NCBI RefSeq assembly: GCF_022414575.1
Contig: NZ_JADWYQ010000006.1
Location: 62,001 to 126,000, forward strand
DNA length: 64,000 bases
Reading direction: 5' to 3'
Source of the DNA: Streptomyces sp. MUM 178J
Lineage (GTDB): Bacteria; Actinomycetota; Actinomycetes; Streptomycetales; Streptomycetaceae
Shown here piece by piece: positions 52,360-60,233 of the stretch (positions within the stretch are counted from its first letter, which is position 1; the number at the start of each line of letters is the position of its first letter). Under the pieces are notes generated by a model. That model ran no database searches. It saw only the letters and a program-made list of their open reading frames with translations, and was not told the origin of the DNA. A program made the translations under genes and the position numbers.

Positions 52360-52860
52360 TCAGGCCCGGCGGAAGCTGAGCGTCTCCCCCCTCGCGCCCG
52401 CCCGCCACAGGTCCTGGCATGCGTCGGCCATCCGGTCGAGGCCGTCGACCACCGAGCCCCAGACGATCCCCGGCACCCATCCCATGTCGCCGTTGAGCAG
52501 CAGGTTGTTGCGCTCGTAGAAGAGCGCGAGGTCGACCACCGTGGGACGGTCCCGGTGGGCGGCCGCGTCGCCGTAGCCGTAGGAGGCCGTGCCGAGCTGC
52601 ACATCGGTGAAGGTGAAGTAGCACAGGTCGCCCGGAATGGGCGTCACAGTGGGGTTCTCCAGCGGGGGTTCGGCCTCGGCGAAGGCCGGGAGCAGGGCGT
52701 AGATCTCATTGCGGGCGTACTTGGCGTGGTAGACGTCCCCGGCGAGCGGCAGAGCTTCCCAGACCGCCGCGCATGTCAGGGGGGCCTTGTCGTCGAGGAG
52801 CCGAGCGGTGCACTCAACTCCGCGCTTGTCGAGGGCTACGGTCACATATCGGTCGGCCAT
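52360..52860 (-). CDS. DUF3830 family protein
   Basis: The 166-residue product matches DUF3830, a small cyclophilin-like-fold family: APLTCAAVWEALPLAGDVYH, AKYARNEIYALLPAFAEAEP, IPGDLCYFTFTDVQLGTASY and VVDLALFYERNNLLLNGDMG. DUF3830 genes usually accompany hydantoin, amide or racemase catabolic genes, as here. The enzyme activity is unproven. The gene is divergent from ehuB, with only 42 bases between the start codons, so promoters must overlap. Confidence 0.9.
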   Translation of the reverse strand: MADRYVTVALDKRGVECTARLLDDKAPLTCAAVWEALPLAGDVYHAKYARNEIYALLPAFAEAEPPLENPTVTPIPGDLCYFTFTDVQLGTASYGYGDAAAHRDRPTVVDLALFYERNNLLLNGDMGWVPGIVWGSVVDGLDRMADACQDLWRAGARGETLSFRRA

Positions 52861-52902
52861 TCCCTACGCATACCCTGCTCACGGCCGGGTAGCCGCGCGC
52901 CC

Positions 52903-53802
52903 ATGGCTCGAACACGAGGAACAGGATCGCGGCAAACAGGTGTGCTCCGCAGACGCTCCCTGCTGCTCGGCTCCGCTGCCCTCGGCGCGCTCGGCGTCGC
53001 GGGCGCGACGGCCGGTTGCAGCCGGGTGCCGTCGGGCGATGCGCTGGCCCGGCTGAAATCGCAGGGCACCGTACGGCTCGGCATCGCCGGCGAGGTGCCC
53101 TACGGCTATGTCGACGAGAAGGGCGAGTTCACCGGGGAGGCTCCGGAGCTCGCCAAGGTGATCTTCCAGCGGCTGGGCATCGGCTCCGTCCAGCCGGTCG
53201 CCACCGACTTCGCCTCGCTCATCCCGGGGCTCAACTCCCAGCAGTTCGACGTGGTTTCGGCCGGGATGTACGTCAACCCGGAGCGGTGCGAGCAGGTGAT
53301 CTTCTCGGATCCGGAGTACCAGATGCTCGACTGCTTCATCGTCCGCAAGGGCAACCCCAAGGGGCTGCACTCCTACGAGGACATAGTGCGCACCAAGGCC
53401 AAGTTCGGCACCGGCACCGGGTACGCGCAGATCGGCTATGCGGTGGCCAACGGCTACCCGGAGGGCGACATCGTCATCCTCCAGGACCAGGTGGCCGGGC
53501 TGAACGCGGTCGAGGCCGGCCGTGTCGACGCCTTCGCCGCCACGCCGCTGACCGCCCGCGGGGTGGTGCAGAACAGCACCAAGGCCGAGGCGACGGAGCC
53601 GTTCGCCGCCGTCGTGGACGGCGAGGAGCAGATCGACGGCGGGGCTTTCGCCTTCCGGCCCACGGACACCGAGCTGCGCGACGCCTTCAATGTCGAGATC
53701 CACAAGATGAAGAAGAGCGGCGAGCTCTTCCGGATACTCAAGCGGTTCGGCTTCACGGAGAACGAGATGACCACCCTCACTGCCGAGGAGCTGTGCCGAT
53801 GA
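52903..53802 (+). CDS. ABC-transporter substrate-binding lipoprotein, EhuB-like
   Basis: The 299-residue product has a twin-Arg-like N-terminus (LRRRSLLLGSAALGALGVAG) ending in a lipobox AGC at about Cys41. A family 3 solute-binding domain follows (VRLGIAGEVPYGYVDEKGEF, FDVVSAGMYVNPERCEQVIF, KFGTGTGYAQIGYAV). It is related to ectoine/hydroxyectoine EhuB, but ectoine catabolic genes (eutD/doeA) are not near, so the ligand is open. It heads a tightly overlapped operon with two permeases and an ATPase. Confidence 0.88.
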   Translation: MARTRGTGSRQTGVLRRRSLLLGSAALGALGVAGATAGCSRVPSGDALARLKSQGTVRLGIAGEVPYGYVDEKGEFTGEAPELAKVIFQRLGIGSVQPVATDFASLIPGLNSQQFDVVSAGMYVNPERCEQVIFSDPEYQMLDCFIVRKGNPKGLHSYEDIVRTKAKFGTGTGYAQIGYAVANGYPEGDIVILQDQVAGLNAVEAGRVDAFAATPLTARGVVQNSTKAEATEPFAAVVDGEEQIDGGAFAFRPTDTELRDAFNVEIHKMKKSGELFRILKRFGFTENEMTTLTAEELCR

Positions 53803-54473
53803 CAGCGGGACTCTGGCAGAACTGGGTGCTGCCCGGCATCTGGATCACGATCCAGCTGCTCGTCTACAGCGCGGCGCTGGCTGCGGTCGTCGCCTTCGGC
53901 GTCGGCATGGCACGCACCCACAGCTCGCGTTTCGTCCGCTTCCTGGCGGGCTTCTACACGGAGATCTTCCGCGGCACCTCCGCCCTGGTGCTGATGTTCT
54001 GGCTGTTCTTCGTGGTGCCGCCACTGCTGGGCTGGCAGCTGGTGCCCATGTGGGCCGCGGTGCTGGCCCTCGGTCTCTCCTACGGTGCGTACGGCGCCGA
54101 GATCGTCCGCGGCGCGCTGAACGCCGTCGCACCCGCTCAGCGCGAGGCGGGGGTCGCGCTCAGCTTCACCCCCTGGCAGCGGATGCGGCTGATCCTGCTG
54201 CCGCAGGCGGTGCCCGAGATGATGCCGTCCTTCTGCAATCTGCTGATCGAGCTGCTCAAGGGCACGGCGCTGGTGTCTCTGCTGGGCGTGGGCGATGTGT
54301 CGTTCGCCGCCTACCTGGTGCGGCTCGCCACCCAGGAGAGCGCCCAGATCTACACGATCGTGCTGGTCATCTACTTCGTCCTGGCCTTCCTCGTGACCCG
54401 GTCCATGAAGGCGCTGGAGAACAAGACCAAGCGGAACATAGGAATCAGCGTGGCGGGAGGCGCGTCCAAGTGA
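53799..54473 (+). CDS. Polar amino-acid/ectoine-type ABC permease, EhuC-like
   Basis: The 224-residue permease has about five membrane helices (ILVY-type repeats such as GIWITIQLLVYSAALAAVVA). The EAA loop is VAPAQREAGVALSFTPWQRM, and EIFRGTSALVLMFWLFFVVP is the family 3 importer motif (HisMQ type). The ATG overlaps the stop of ehuB (ATGA). It works with the next permease as a heterodimer. Confidence 0.9.
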   Translation: MTAGLWQNWVLPGIWITIQLLVYSAALAAVVAFGVGMARTHSSRFVRFLAGFYTEIFRGTSALVLMFWLFFVVPPLLGWQLVPMWAAVLALGLSYGAYGAEIVRGALNAVAPAQREAGVALSFTPWQRMRLILLPQAVPEMMPSFCNLLIELLKGTALVSLLGVGDVSFAAYLVRLATQESAQIYTIVLVIYFVLAFLVTRSMKALENKTKRNIGISVAGGASK

Positions 54474-55120
54474 ACTGGGACTGGTCCGCGATAGCGGACT
54501 TCATGCCGCGCTTCTGGGACGGCGTTCTGATCACGCTGCAGATCCTGGTGCTCGGCTCGCTGATCTCCTTCACGCTCGGCCTGGTCTGGGCGATCGGGTT
54601 CCGGGCGCCGACGCGCTTCATCCGATGGCCGGTGCATGCCGTCACGGAGTTCATCCGCACCACTCCCCTGCTGGTGCAGCTGTTCTTCCTGTACTTCGTG
54701 CTGCCGGAGTGGGGCGTGCAGTTCTCCGCGCTGACCACCGGCACGATCGCGATCGGACTGCACTACTCGACATACACCGCCCAGGTCTACCGGGCGGGCA
54801 TCGACGCCGTGCCCGTCGGCCAGTGGGAGGCGGCCACCGCGCTCAGCCTGCCCGCCCACCGCACCTGGATCGCGGTGATCCTGCCGCAGGCGATCCGGCG
54901 GATCACCCCGGCGCTCGGCAACTACGTCATCGCGATGCTCAAGGACACTCCGCTGCTCGCCGCGATCGGCGTGCTGGAGATGCTGCAGCAGGCCCGGCTG
55001 GAGAGCGCCCAGACGTTCCAGTACACCGAGCCGCTGACCCTGATCGGCATCGCCTTCATCCTCATCGCCTACCCGGCTTCTCTTCTCGTACGAGCCCTGG
55101 AGCGCCGCCTTGTCCGCTGA
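54470..55120 (+). CDS. Polar amino-acid/ectoine-type ABC permease, EhuD-like
   Basis: The 216-residue permease paralogous to its neighbour has TEFIRTTPLLVQLFFLYFVL and the EAA loop VPVGQWEAATALSLPAHRTW. The GTG start overlaps the previous stop (GTGA). Its own stop lies 11 bases inside the ATPase gene. This overlap chain shows strict coupling of the transporter subunits. Confidence 0.92.
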   Translation: MNWDWSAIADFMPRFWDGVLITLQILVLGSLISFTLGLVWAIGFRAPTRFIRWPVHAVTEFIRTTPLLVQLFFLYFVLPEWGVQFSALTTGTIAIGLHYSTYTAQVYRAGIDAVPVGQWEAATALSLPAHRTWIAVILPQAIRRITPALGNYVIAMLKDTPLLAAIGVLEMLQQARLESAQTFQYTEPLTLIGIAFILIAYPASLLVRALERRLVR

Positions 55121-55889
55121 CACCGCACCCGAGACGACCGACACGACCTCCGCCAAGCCGCTGATCCGCTTCGAGAACGTGACGAAGCGCTTCGGTGAGA
55201 ACACCGTGCTGGACAATCTGTGTTTCTCGGTGCAGCCCGGGAAACACGTGACCCTGATCGGCCCGTCCGGCTCCGGAAAGACCACGATCCTGCGGCTGCT
55301 GATGACCCTGGCCTCTCCCGACGAGGGCACCATCGAGGTCAACGGCAGACATCTCTATCCGGCTCAGGAGAAGGAGCGCCGAGAGGCCCGCAAGCAGATC
55401 GGCATGGTGTTCCAGCAGTTCAATCTGTTCCCCAACATGACCGCGCTGCGCAACATCACCGAGGCGCCGGTGCGGGTGCTCGGGCTGTCGCGGGACGAAG
55501 CGGAGGCGCGCGCCAAGGAACTGCTGGAGATGGTCGGCCTGGGCGACCGCTGCGACGCCAAGCCGACGCAGCTCTCCGGCGGACAGCAGCAGCGGGTGGC
55601 GATCGCCCGGGCGCTGGCGATGCGGCCCCAGGTGCTGCTGCTGGACGAGGTGACCTCGGCACTCGACCCGGAGCTGGTCGCCGGCGTCCTCGATGTACTG
55701 CGGGACATCGCGCACTCCACCGACATCACCATGCTGTGCGTCACTCACGAGATGAATTTCGCCAGGGACATCTCGGACGAGGTGCTCATGTTTGACGCCG
55801 GCAGGGTGATCGAGTCCGGATCGCCGGAGAAAATCTTTTCCGACCCGGAGCAGGAACGCACACGCGAGTTCCTCAGCGCAGTGCTCTGA
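55110..55889 (+). CDS. Polar amino-acid/ectoine-type ABC transporter ATPase, EhuA-like
   Basis: The 259-residue ATPase has Walker A GPSGSGKTT, Q-loop MVFQQFNLFPNM, signature LSGGQQQRVAIARAL, Walker B VLLLDEVTSALDPELV and H-loop CVTHEMNFA. The TTG at 55110 has GGAG 7 bases upstream and overlaps the permease gene by 11 bases. The next in-frame start would remove essential sequence. It energises the importer of this operon. Confidence 0.94.
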   Translation: MSADTAPETTDTTSAKPLIRFENVTKRFGENTVLDNLCFSVQPGKHVTLIGPSGSGKTTILRLLMTLASPDEGTIEVNGRHLYPAQEKERREARKQIGMVFQQFNLFPNMTALRNITEAPVRVLGLSRDEAEARAKELLEMVGLGDRCDAKPTQLSGGQQQRVAIARALAMRPQVLLLDEVTSALDPELVAGVLDVLRDIAHSTDITMLCVTHEMNFARDISDEVLMFDAGRVIESGSPEKIFSDPEQERTREFLSAVL

Positions 55890-55936
55890 CCTGTCGCTCC
55901 GCGACCAAGTTTACCCCTGGCATATGCCAATGAGAT

Positions 55937-55963
55937 GCGCCCCAGCGTATGGCGCTGGGGCGC
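55937..55963 (+). terminator. Terminator of the importer operon
   Basis: Stem gcgccccagcg (55937-55947) pairs with cgctggggcgc (55953-55963) around loop tatgg, followed by an AT-rich stretch. It lies 47 bases after the ATPase stop. Confidence 0.75.
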
Positions 55964-56054
55964 CTCATCATTTACGCCAACAGCCGCCCACCAAGCGGCT
56001 CTTGGCCGCTATCGTGGTACGGAAGCTTGCGGTCACAACCTTGTAGGGGGAACC

Positions 56055-56816
56055 GTGGCGCTGAAACCCGAGCCGCCGACCGCGCCGTTCCACTCGGTGC
56101 AGTACGTCCTGCGCGTTCTGGAGACCATCTCCAAGCACCGCGGCGGAGTCTCGGATGTCCAGATCGCGCGCGAGACGGGCCTGCCGACCGGCCATCTCTC
56201 GCCGATGCTGGCCATGCTGCGCCACGAGAGCTATGTGGAGCAGGTCACGGACGGCGCCTATGTGATAGGCGACTCCCTCATCCTGCTGGGTTCCGGCGCC
56301 GCCCGGCAGCAGGCGCTGGAGGCCAAACTCCAGGACATCCTGACCGAACTGCGGGACTCGGTGGGCGCGGCGGTCTACATCAGCCGCTATATCGACGGCG
56401 AGGTGAAGATCACCCAGTACGCCGACGGGCCGCGCGCCCCGAAGGTGAACGAGTGGGTGGACTTCCGCTCGGCGGCCCATGCGAGCGCGGTCGGCAAGTG
56501 CCTGCTCACCCAGCTCGACGTCAACGGCCGCCGCGACCACCTCTCCCGTCACAAGATCGCCCGGCTCACCTCGCGCACGATCACCAGCGAGAAGCTGCTC
56601 TTCTCCAAGCTGGACGCGCAGCCGCCGACCGTCCCCATGCTGGACCTCCAGGAGTACGCCGTGGGCACGGTCTGCGCCGCGGTCCCGCTGACGGCGGGCG
56701 CTTCGGTGGGCTGTCTGGCGCTGTCCATGCCGGTCGAGCACGCCCACCGGCTGCGCTCCGCGGCCGACACGCTGAACAGGCGAGCGGCGCCGGTGGTGCT
56801 CTCGCTCGCGATCTGA
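56055..56816 (+). CDS. IclR-family transcriptional regulator
   Basis: The 253-residue product has an N-terminal winged HTH (HSVQYVLRVLETISKHRGGV, then SDVQIARETGLPTGHLSPML) and a C-terminal effector domain (about 85-250). Unlike most IclR effector domains, a Cys or His cluster is not evident. VSDVQIARETGLP is the recognition helix. The GTG at 56055 follows AGGGGG. It lies directly after the importer operon and is its likely repressor or activator, with the two divergent promoters (49693-49789 and 52861-52902) as probable targets. Confidence 0.92.
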   Translation: MALKPEPPTAPFHSVQYVLRVLETISKHRGGVSDVQIARETGLPTGHLSPMLAMLRHESYVEQVTDGAYVIGDSLILLGSGAARQQALEAKLQDILTELRDSVGAAVYISRYIDGEVKITQYADGPRAPKVNEWVDFRSAAHASAVGKCLLTQLDVNGRRDHLSRHKIARLTSRTITSEKLLFSKLDAQPPTVPMLDLQEYAVGTVCAAVPLTAGASVGCLALSMPVEHAHRLRSAADTLNRRAAPVVLSLAI

Positions 56817-56889
56817 GACCTCGGCCCCGGCCGATTCCGGCGTGGTCGGGAGCACCCCTCGGGACCGGGTATTATTTACGGGTCAGCAT

Positions 56890-56963
56890 GCGCCGCTAGC
56901 TCAGTTGGTTAGAGCAGCTGACTCTTAATCAGCGGGTCCGGGGTTCGAGTCCCTGGCGGCGCA
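56890..56963 (+). tRNA. tRNA-Lys (CTT), copy 2
   Basis: Identical over 74 bases to copies 1 and 3. The three bases after it are CCA (56964-56966), so this copy encodes or mimics the 3' CCA. TATTAT about 17 bases upstream (56869-56876) may be its -10 element. Confidence 0.97.
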
Positions 56964-56974
56964 CCACTGATCTT

Positions 56975-57005
56975 CTGGGGCTTCTCGGTCATCGAGAAGC
57001 CCCAG
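56975..57005 (+). terminator. Terminator after tRNA-Lys copy 2
   Basis: A 13-bp perfect stem, ctggggcttctcg (56975-56987) with cgagaagccccag (56993-57005), around loop gtcat. Confidence 0.85.
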
Positions 57006-57182
57006 AGGCGTTTCCGGGGCCGGGCAGTCTATGACACGGTCATGCCATGGCCGCACTCGGCCCGCTCGGCGACCGCCAGACGGGTGGCGCTCAACCCCCT
57101 GACGGGGTCCGCCGTCGGCGGGCGCGGACGCCGGGGTACGGGGGCCGGGGACCCCCCGTCCGGCCCGGAGCCGTGCGAAACC

Positions 57183-57223
57183 GCCGCCGCGCGCGGCCTT
57201 TCAGAAGCACGGCGCGCGGCGGC
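57183..57223 (-). terminator. Terminator after the LPMO gene
   Basis: A 12-bp stem, gccgccgcgcgc (57183-57194) with gcgcgcggcggc (57212-57223), around a 17-base loop, lies 17 bases downstream of the leftward LPMO stop codon. Confidence 0.7.
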
Positions 57224-57239
57224 GACCGGATGCCGCTCG

Positions 57240-57827
57240 TCAGAACCGCACGTCCGAGCAGGCGTAGAAGGCGTTGCCCGTGTCATGCACGGTCCACACG
57301 GCCAGGATCAGATGGCGTCCGGACTTGTACGGCAGGGCGCCGGAGTGGGTGAGGGTGGGCGGAGGCTGGTTCCCGCCGTAAGGAACGGTCAGGAACGGCT
57401 GCGGCTCAAGCGCGGCACGGGTCAGCCGCTGGCTGGGGTTCCAGCCGTTCTTGGTGATGAAGTACTTGAAGTCCGTGGTGCGGTGGCGGGCGGTGAACTG
57501 CCAGCGGAAGGTGTAGTTCTGCCCGGACGTGACGCTGGTGGCGGGCCAGGCGCCGCCGCGCGGGTCATCCAGCTCCGCGAACCGGCTGTTTCCGCCGGCG
57601 CAGATGGCGCCGTCGGCTGGGCCGGCTGCCGGGAAGCCTTTGGGGCCCTCGACGCTCTGCGGCTCCCACTGGATCTGGCCGCAGCCCGAGACGGTCTTGT
57701 TGGCGCAGAGCTTCTGACGGCTGATGGGCGAGTCGGTGTAGCCATGGCTGCTGGCGCTGCCGGTGGCGAGCAGGGATACGCCGGTCACGGCGAGGCCGAC
57801 GACGGCCGCGCCTATCTTTTTGCGCAT
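57240..57827 (-). CDS. chb: Secreted chitin-binding lytic polysaccharide monooxygenase (AA10)
   Basis: The 195-residue product is cleaved after ASS to expose His28 (HGYTDSPISRQKLC), the N-terminal His of the copper histidine brace. The second brace His is in the RHRTTDFKYF segment. WEPQSVEGPKGFPAAGPADG and WNPSQRLTRAALEPQPFL are typical of single-domain Streptomyces CHB proteins. It oxidatively breaks crystalline chitin and helps the two chitinases. The ATG at 57827 follows AGGAG. A near-perfect dre site lies 107 bases upstream. It probably corresponds to SCO2833 (Chb). Confidence 0.95.
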   Translation of the reverse strand: MRKKIGAAVVGLAVTGVSLLATGSASSHGYTDSPISRQKLCANKTVSGCGQIQWEPQSVEGPKGFPAAGPADGAICAGGNSRFAELDDPRGGAWPATSVTSGQNYTFRWQFTARHRTTDFKYFITKNGWNPSQRLTRAALEPQPFLTVPYGGNQPPPTLTHSGALPYKSGRHLILAVWTVHDTGNAFYACSDVRF

Positions 57828-57933
57828 GCTTCGCTCCTGAGAAGAACGTGGGGGAGTTCTGTGAGCCGTGCTGCACGCGTGCGGTGTCGCTTGTGGCGCG
57901 ATCCGAGGTTGGCGGTGCCGCGGGACACGCCGA

Positions 57934-57949
57934 TCCAGGTCTAGACCAA
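57934..57949. promoter_or_regulatory. DasR dre site before the LPMO gene
   Basis: The sequence ccaggtctagaccaag contains the perfect dre core GGTCTAGACC and matches the 16-base consensus at 11-12 positions. It lies 107-122 bases upstream of the LPMO start. This is the strongest of the three dre loci in the window. Confidence 0.82.
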
Positions 57950-58014
57950 GTTTCAATGTATGGAACGGAGTTCAACCTGTCCAGACCATTCGCTCCCCTG
58001 CGCTGCCCGCGCCC

Positions 58015-60156
58015 TCAACTCTCCGGCCGCTGTGAACGCCCCGTGTAGAAGGCCACGGTGAGGTCCTTGACGAGCGCCTTGCGTTCGTAGTCGTCGAGTT
58101 CGACCAGGCCACGTGAGGTCAGCCGACTGACCGTGTCGTCGACCGCGTCCACGACCGACGTCAGCACGCTGTCCCGGTGCTTGGCGTCGATCGCCGCGAT
58201 ACGCCTACGCTGCATGGCCTCGGCCACCTCGGGCGCGTAGTCGATTCGGGTGGGCTGTGCGGAGAACACCTCGATGCCGATGGTGCGGCACTCCGCCTGG
58301 AGCAGCCGGGTGAGCGAGTCGCCCACGGCCTCGGCGTTGCGCAGCGTCGGAGCGTCCTGGTTCAGCTGGTGGAAGACGTCGGCGGGAAGCTGGGACAGCA
58401 CCCGCGCCACCGCGGACTCCACATGCTCGCGCAGAAAGCGTTCATGGTCCTCCACGCCGAGCGCCGCACGCACCGTGTCATTGACCCGCCACACCACGAG
58501 CACCACGGCGCGCAGCGCCGTGCCGTCCGCGTCGACCACGGGCATCGGATCGCTGCGCCAGTGCCGCAGCCTCACGTCCACGCGGCGGCGGAGCAGCAGC
58601 GGGCTCACCCAGAGCAGACCGGTGCGGCGGACGCTCCCGCGGTACTCGCCGAAGAGCGTCAGCACCATGGCGTAGCCGACGCGGCCGCGACCGAGGCCGC
58701 CCAGGCCGAAGAGGGTGAGCAACACGCCCAGCGCGAGCAGGCACCAGACGCCGAAGCCGATGCCGTTGTACGTGTACGAGGGCAGCCCCAGCAGCCGGGT
58801 CAGCCAGCCGGGCAGCACCCCGGCGCCCCACAGCACAGCGCCGATCCCGGCGGCGGCGGCCGACCCGGCGACCACCCCGATCCAGCCCGGCAGGGCCGGT
58901 CCCGGCCGCTCGGCCAGCTTGGGATCGAGGGGCGGCGCGGCCCGCGGCGTCAACGGCTCCGGCGCGGCCGGCCGCACCCTGGGCAGCTGCACCTTGGGGA
59001 ACTCCCCGGTCAGGGACTTCCGGTTCACCACGGCGGGTGGCAGCGGGACCGAGCCCGTGTCGTCGTCGCGGAACAGCAGATGCACGGGGATCTCGGTGGT
59101 CGTCTCACTCGCGATGAGGGGGTCCCGGCGGGAGCGGCCGCCGGCGGTTTCAGCGCCCGGTCCGCCGCCCGGTCCGCCGGGGGGCGCGCTGTCGGACGGA
59201 GCGCCCGAGAGCAGGCTCACGTCCGACACGGCGGGTACGTGCGGGAGGCCGTCCGGACCGCCCGGGGCCGGGGCGCCCGTCATGCCCTGGTATCCGGCGG
59301 CGGTCTCTTCGAGCAGGTCGGCGGCGGAGTGGCCGGTCGCCACCATGAAAACGGACCGACCGGACGAGCCCTCTGACCCGGTTCCCGCCGCCGCCCGGTC
59401 CGGCCCGCCCGACGCGGCGACGGCGATCCCGGCCTCGTACCGCGGTCGCATCGCCGAGGACTTGCCGGCGGAGCCGATGTACACACGCCCGCCCCGCCCG
59501 GCGGCCGACGCCGAACGAGCGTCGGCCCCCGGCCGGGCCGCGACAGGCCCCACCTCATACCCGGCCGCCGACGCCGACCGATCACCACCGCCACCGGCGG
59601 CACCGCTGGCACCGCTGGCACCGCTGGCACCGCTGGCACCGCTGGCACCGCTGGCACCGCTGGCACCGGCGGTCGAAGTACCCGAGGAACCCGAGCCCAA
59701 GCCGCCATTCGGCTCCGGACCCGCACCAGCCCGCCGCCCCGCAGCAACAGGCCCCGCCGCCGCTCGCCCCTGCGCGCCGGCGCGGTCGCCGTCGAAGCCG
59801 CCGGCCGCATCGACGGTCGGCGTCCCGGCCGCACCGGCGGAGGCCGAGCCACCGGCCGGTCCCGTGAACGAGGGAGCGGACGCGCCTCCGGTCCGGCCGC
59901 CCCTCGCCGCGTACGCGTAGGCGTTGCCTGCGGCGCCGGGGCGGCCCGTCGGCGAGGACGTGCCCATCGCGACCGCCCCCGCGCCGCCTTCGAGCGGGCG
60001 GACGTGCACCGGAGGGTCGACCTGCTCGCACGGTGCGCCCCCGTACGGCGAGGCGTGGGCTGGGGCCGCGTCCAGGTGCTCGGGCGGGGCCTTCGGCGGG
60101 ATCTCGGGCGGCGGCTGGGGCTCGCCGTACGGCTCTGCTGGTGGGGTGGTGTTCAT
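58015..60156 (-). CDS. SPFH/Band 7 domain membrane protein with long disordered N-terminus
   Basis: The product has 713 residues. Residues 1-430 are Pro/Gly/Ala/Ser-rich and probably disordered, including seven GAS repeats near 165-187. Membrane segments follow (GWIGVVAGSAAAAGIGAVLW, then GIGFGVWCLLALGVLLTLFG). An SPFH/stomatin-like domain covers about 500-680 (VSPLLLRRRVDVRLRHWRSD, then SQLPADVFHQLNQDAPTLRN). SPFH proteins scaffold membrane microdomains or protease complexes. The ATG at 60156 begins MNTTPPAEPYG. The next gene, for an NlpC/P60-like protein, lies upstream on the same strand after 77 bases. Confidence 0.9.
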   Translation of the reverse strand: MNTTPPAEPYGEPQPPPEIPPKAPPEHLDAAPAHASPYGGAPCEQVDPPVHVRPLEGGAGAVAMGTSSPTGRPGAAGNAYAYAARGGRTGGASAPSFTGPAGGSASAGAAGTPTVDAAGGFDGDRAGAQGRAAAGPVAAGRRAGAGPEPNGGLGSGSSGTSTAGASGASGASGASGASGASGASGAAGGGGDRSASAAGYEVGPVAARPGADARSASAAGRGGRVYIGSAGKSSAMRPRYEAGIAVAASGGPDRAAAGTGSEGSSGRSVFMVATGHSAADLLEETAAGYQGMTGAPAPGGPDGLPHVPAVSDVSLLSGAPSDSAPPGGPGGGPGAETAGGRSRRDPLIASETTTEIPVHLLFRDDDTGSVPLPPAVVNRKSLTGEFPKVQLPRVRPAAPEPLTPRAAPPLDPKLAERPGPALPGWIGVVAGSAAAAGIGAVLWGAGVLPGWLTRLLGLPSYTYNGIGFGVWCLLALGVLLTLFGLGGLGRGRVGYAMVLTLFGEYRGSVRRTGLLWVSPLLLRRRVDVRLRHWRSDPMPVVDADGTALRAVVLVVWRVNDTVRAALGVEDHERFLREHVESAVARVLSQLPADVFHQLNQDAPTLRNAEAVGDSLTRLLQAECRTIGIEVFSAQPTRIDYAPEVAEAMQRRRIAAIDAKHRDSVLTSVVDAVDDTVSRLTSRGLVELDDYERKALVKDLTVAFYTGRSQRPES
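59601..59672. repeat. 9-bp repeats coding for GAS in the SPFH protein
   Basis: caccgctgg is repeated seven times without change from 59601, plus one degenerate copy, in-frame for Gly-Ala-Ser on the minus strand. It is a likely site of slippage and length variation. Confidence 0.9.
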
Positions 60157-60233
60157 GGCTGCCGCCTCTGCTGGTCGTTCCGGCGTTTCTGTCGTGTGGG
60201 TGCGGTGCGTTCCCGTGGTCGGATCCCGTCGGG

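Noticed and set aside
46654..56816. Ectoine degradation cluster (eut/doe)
   Set aside because: The importer is Ehu-like and racemase-fold proteins are present, but ectoine hydrolase and deacetylase genes are absent from the window.
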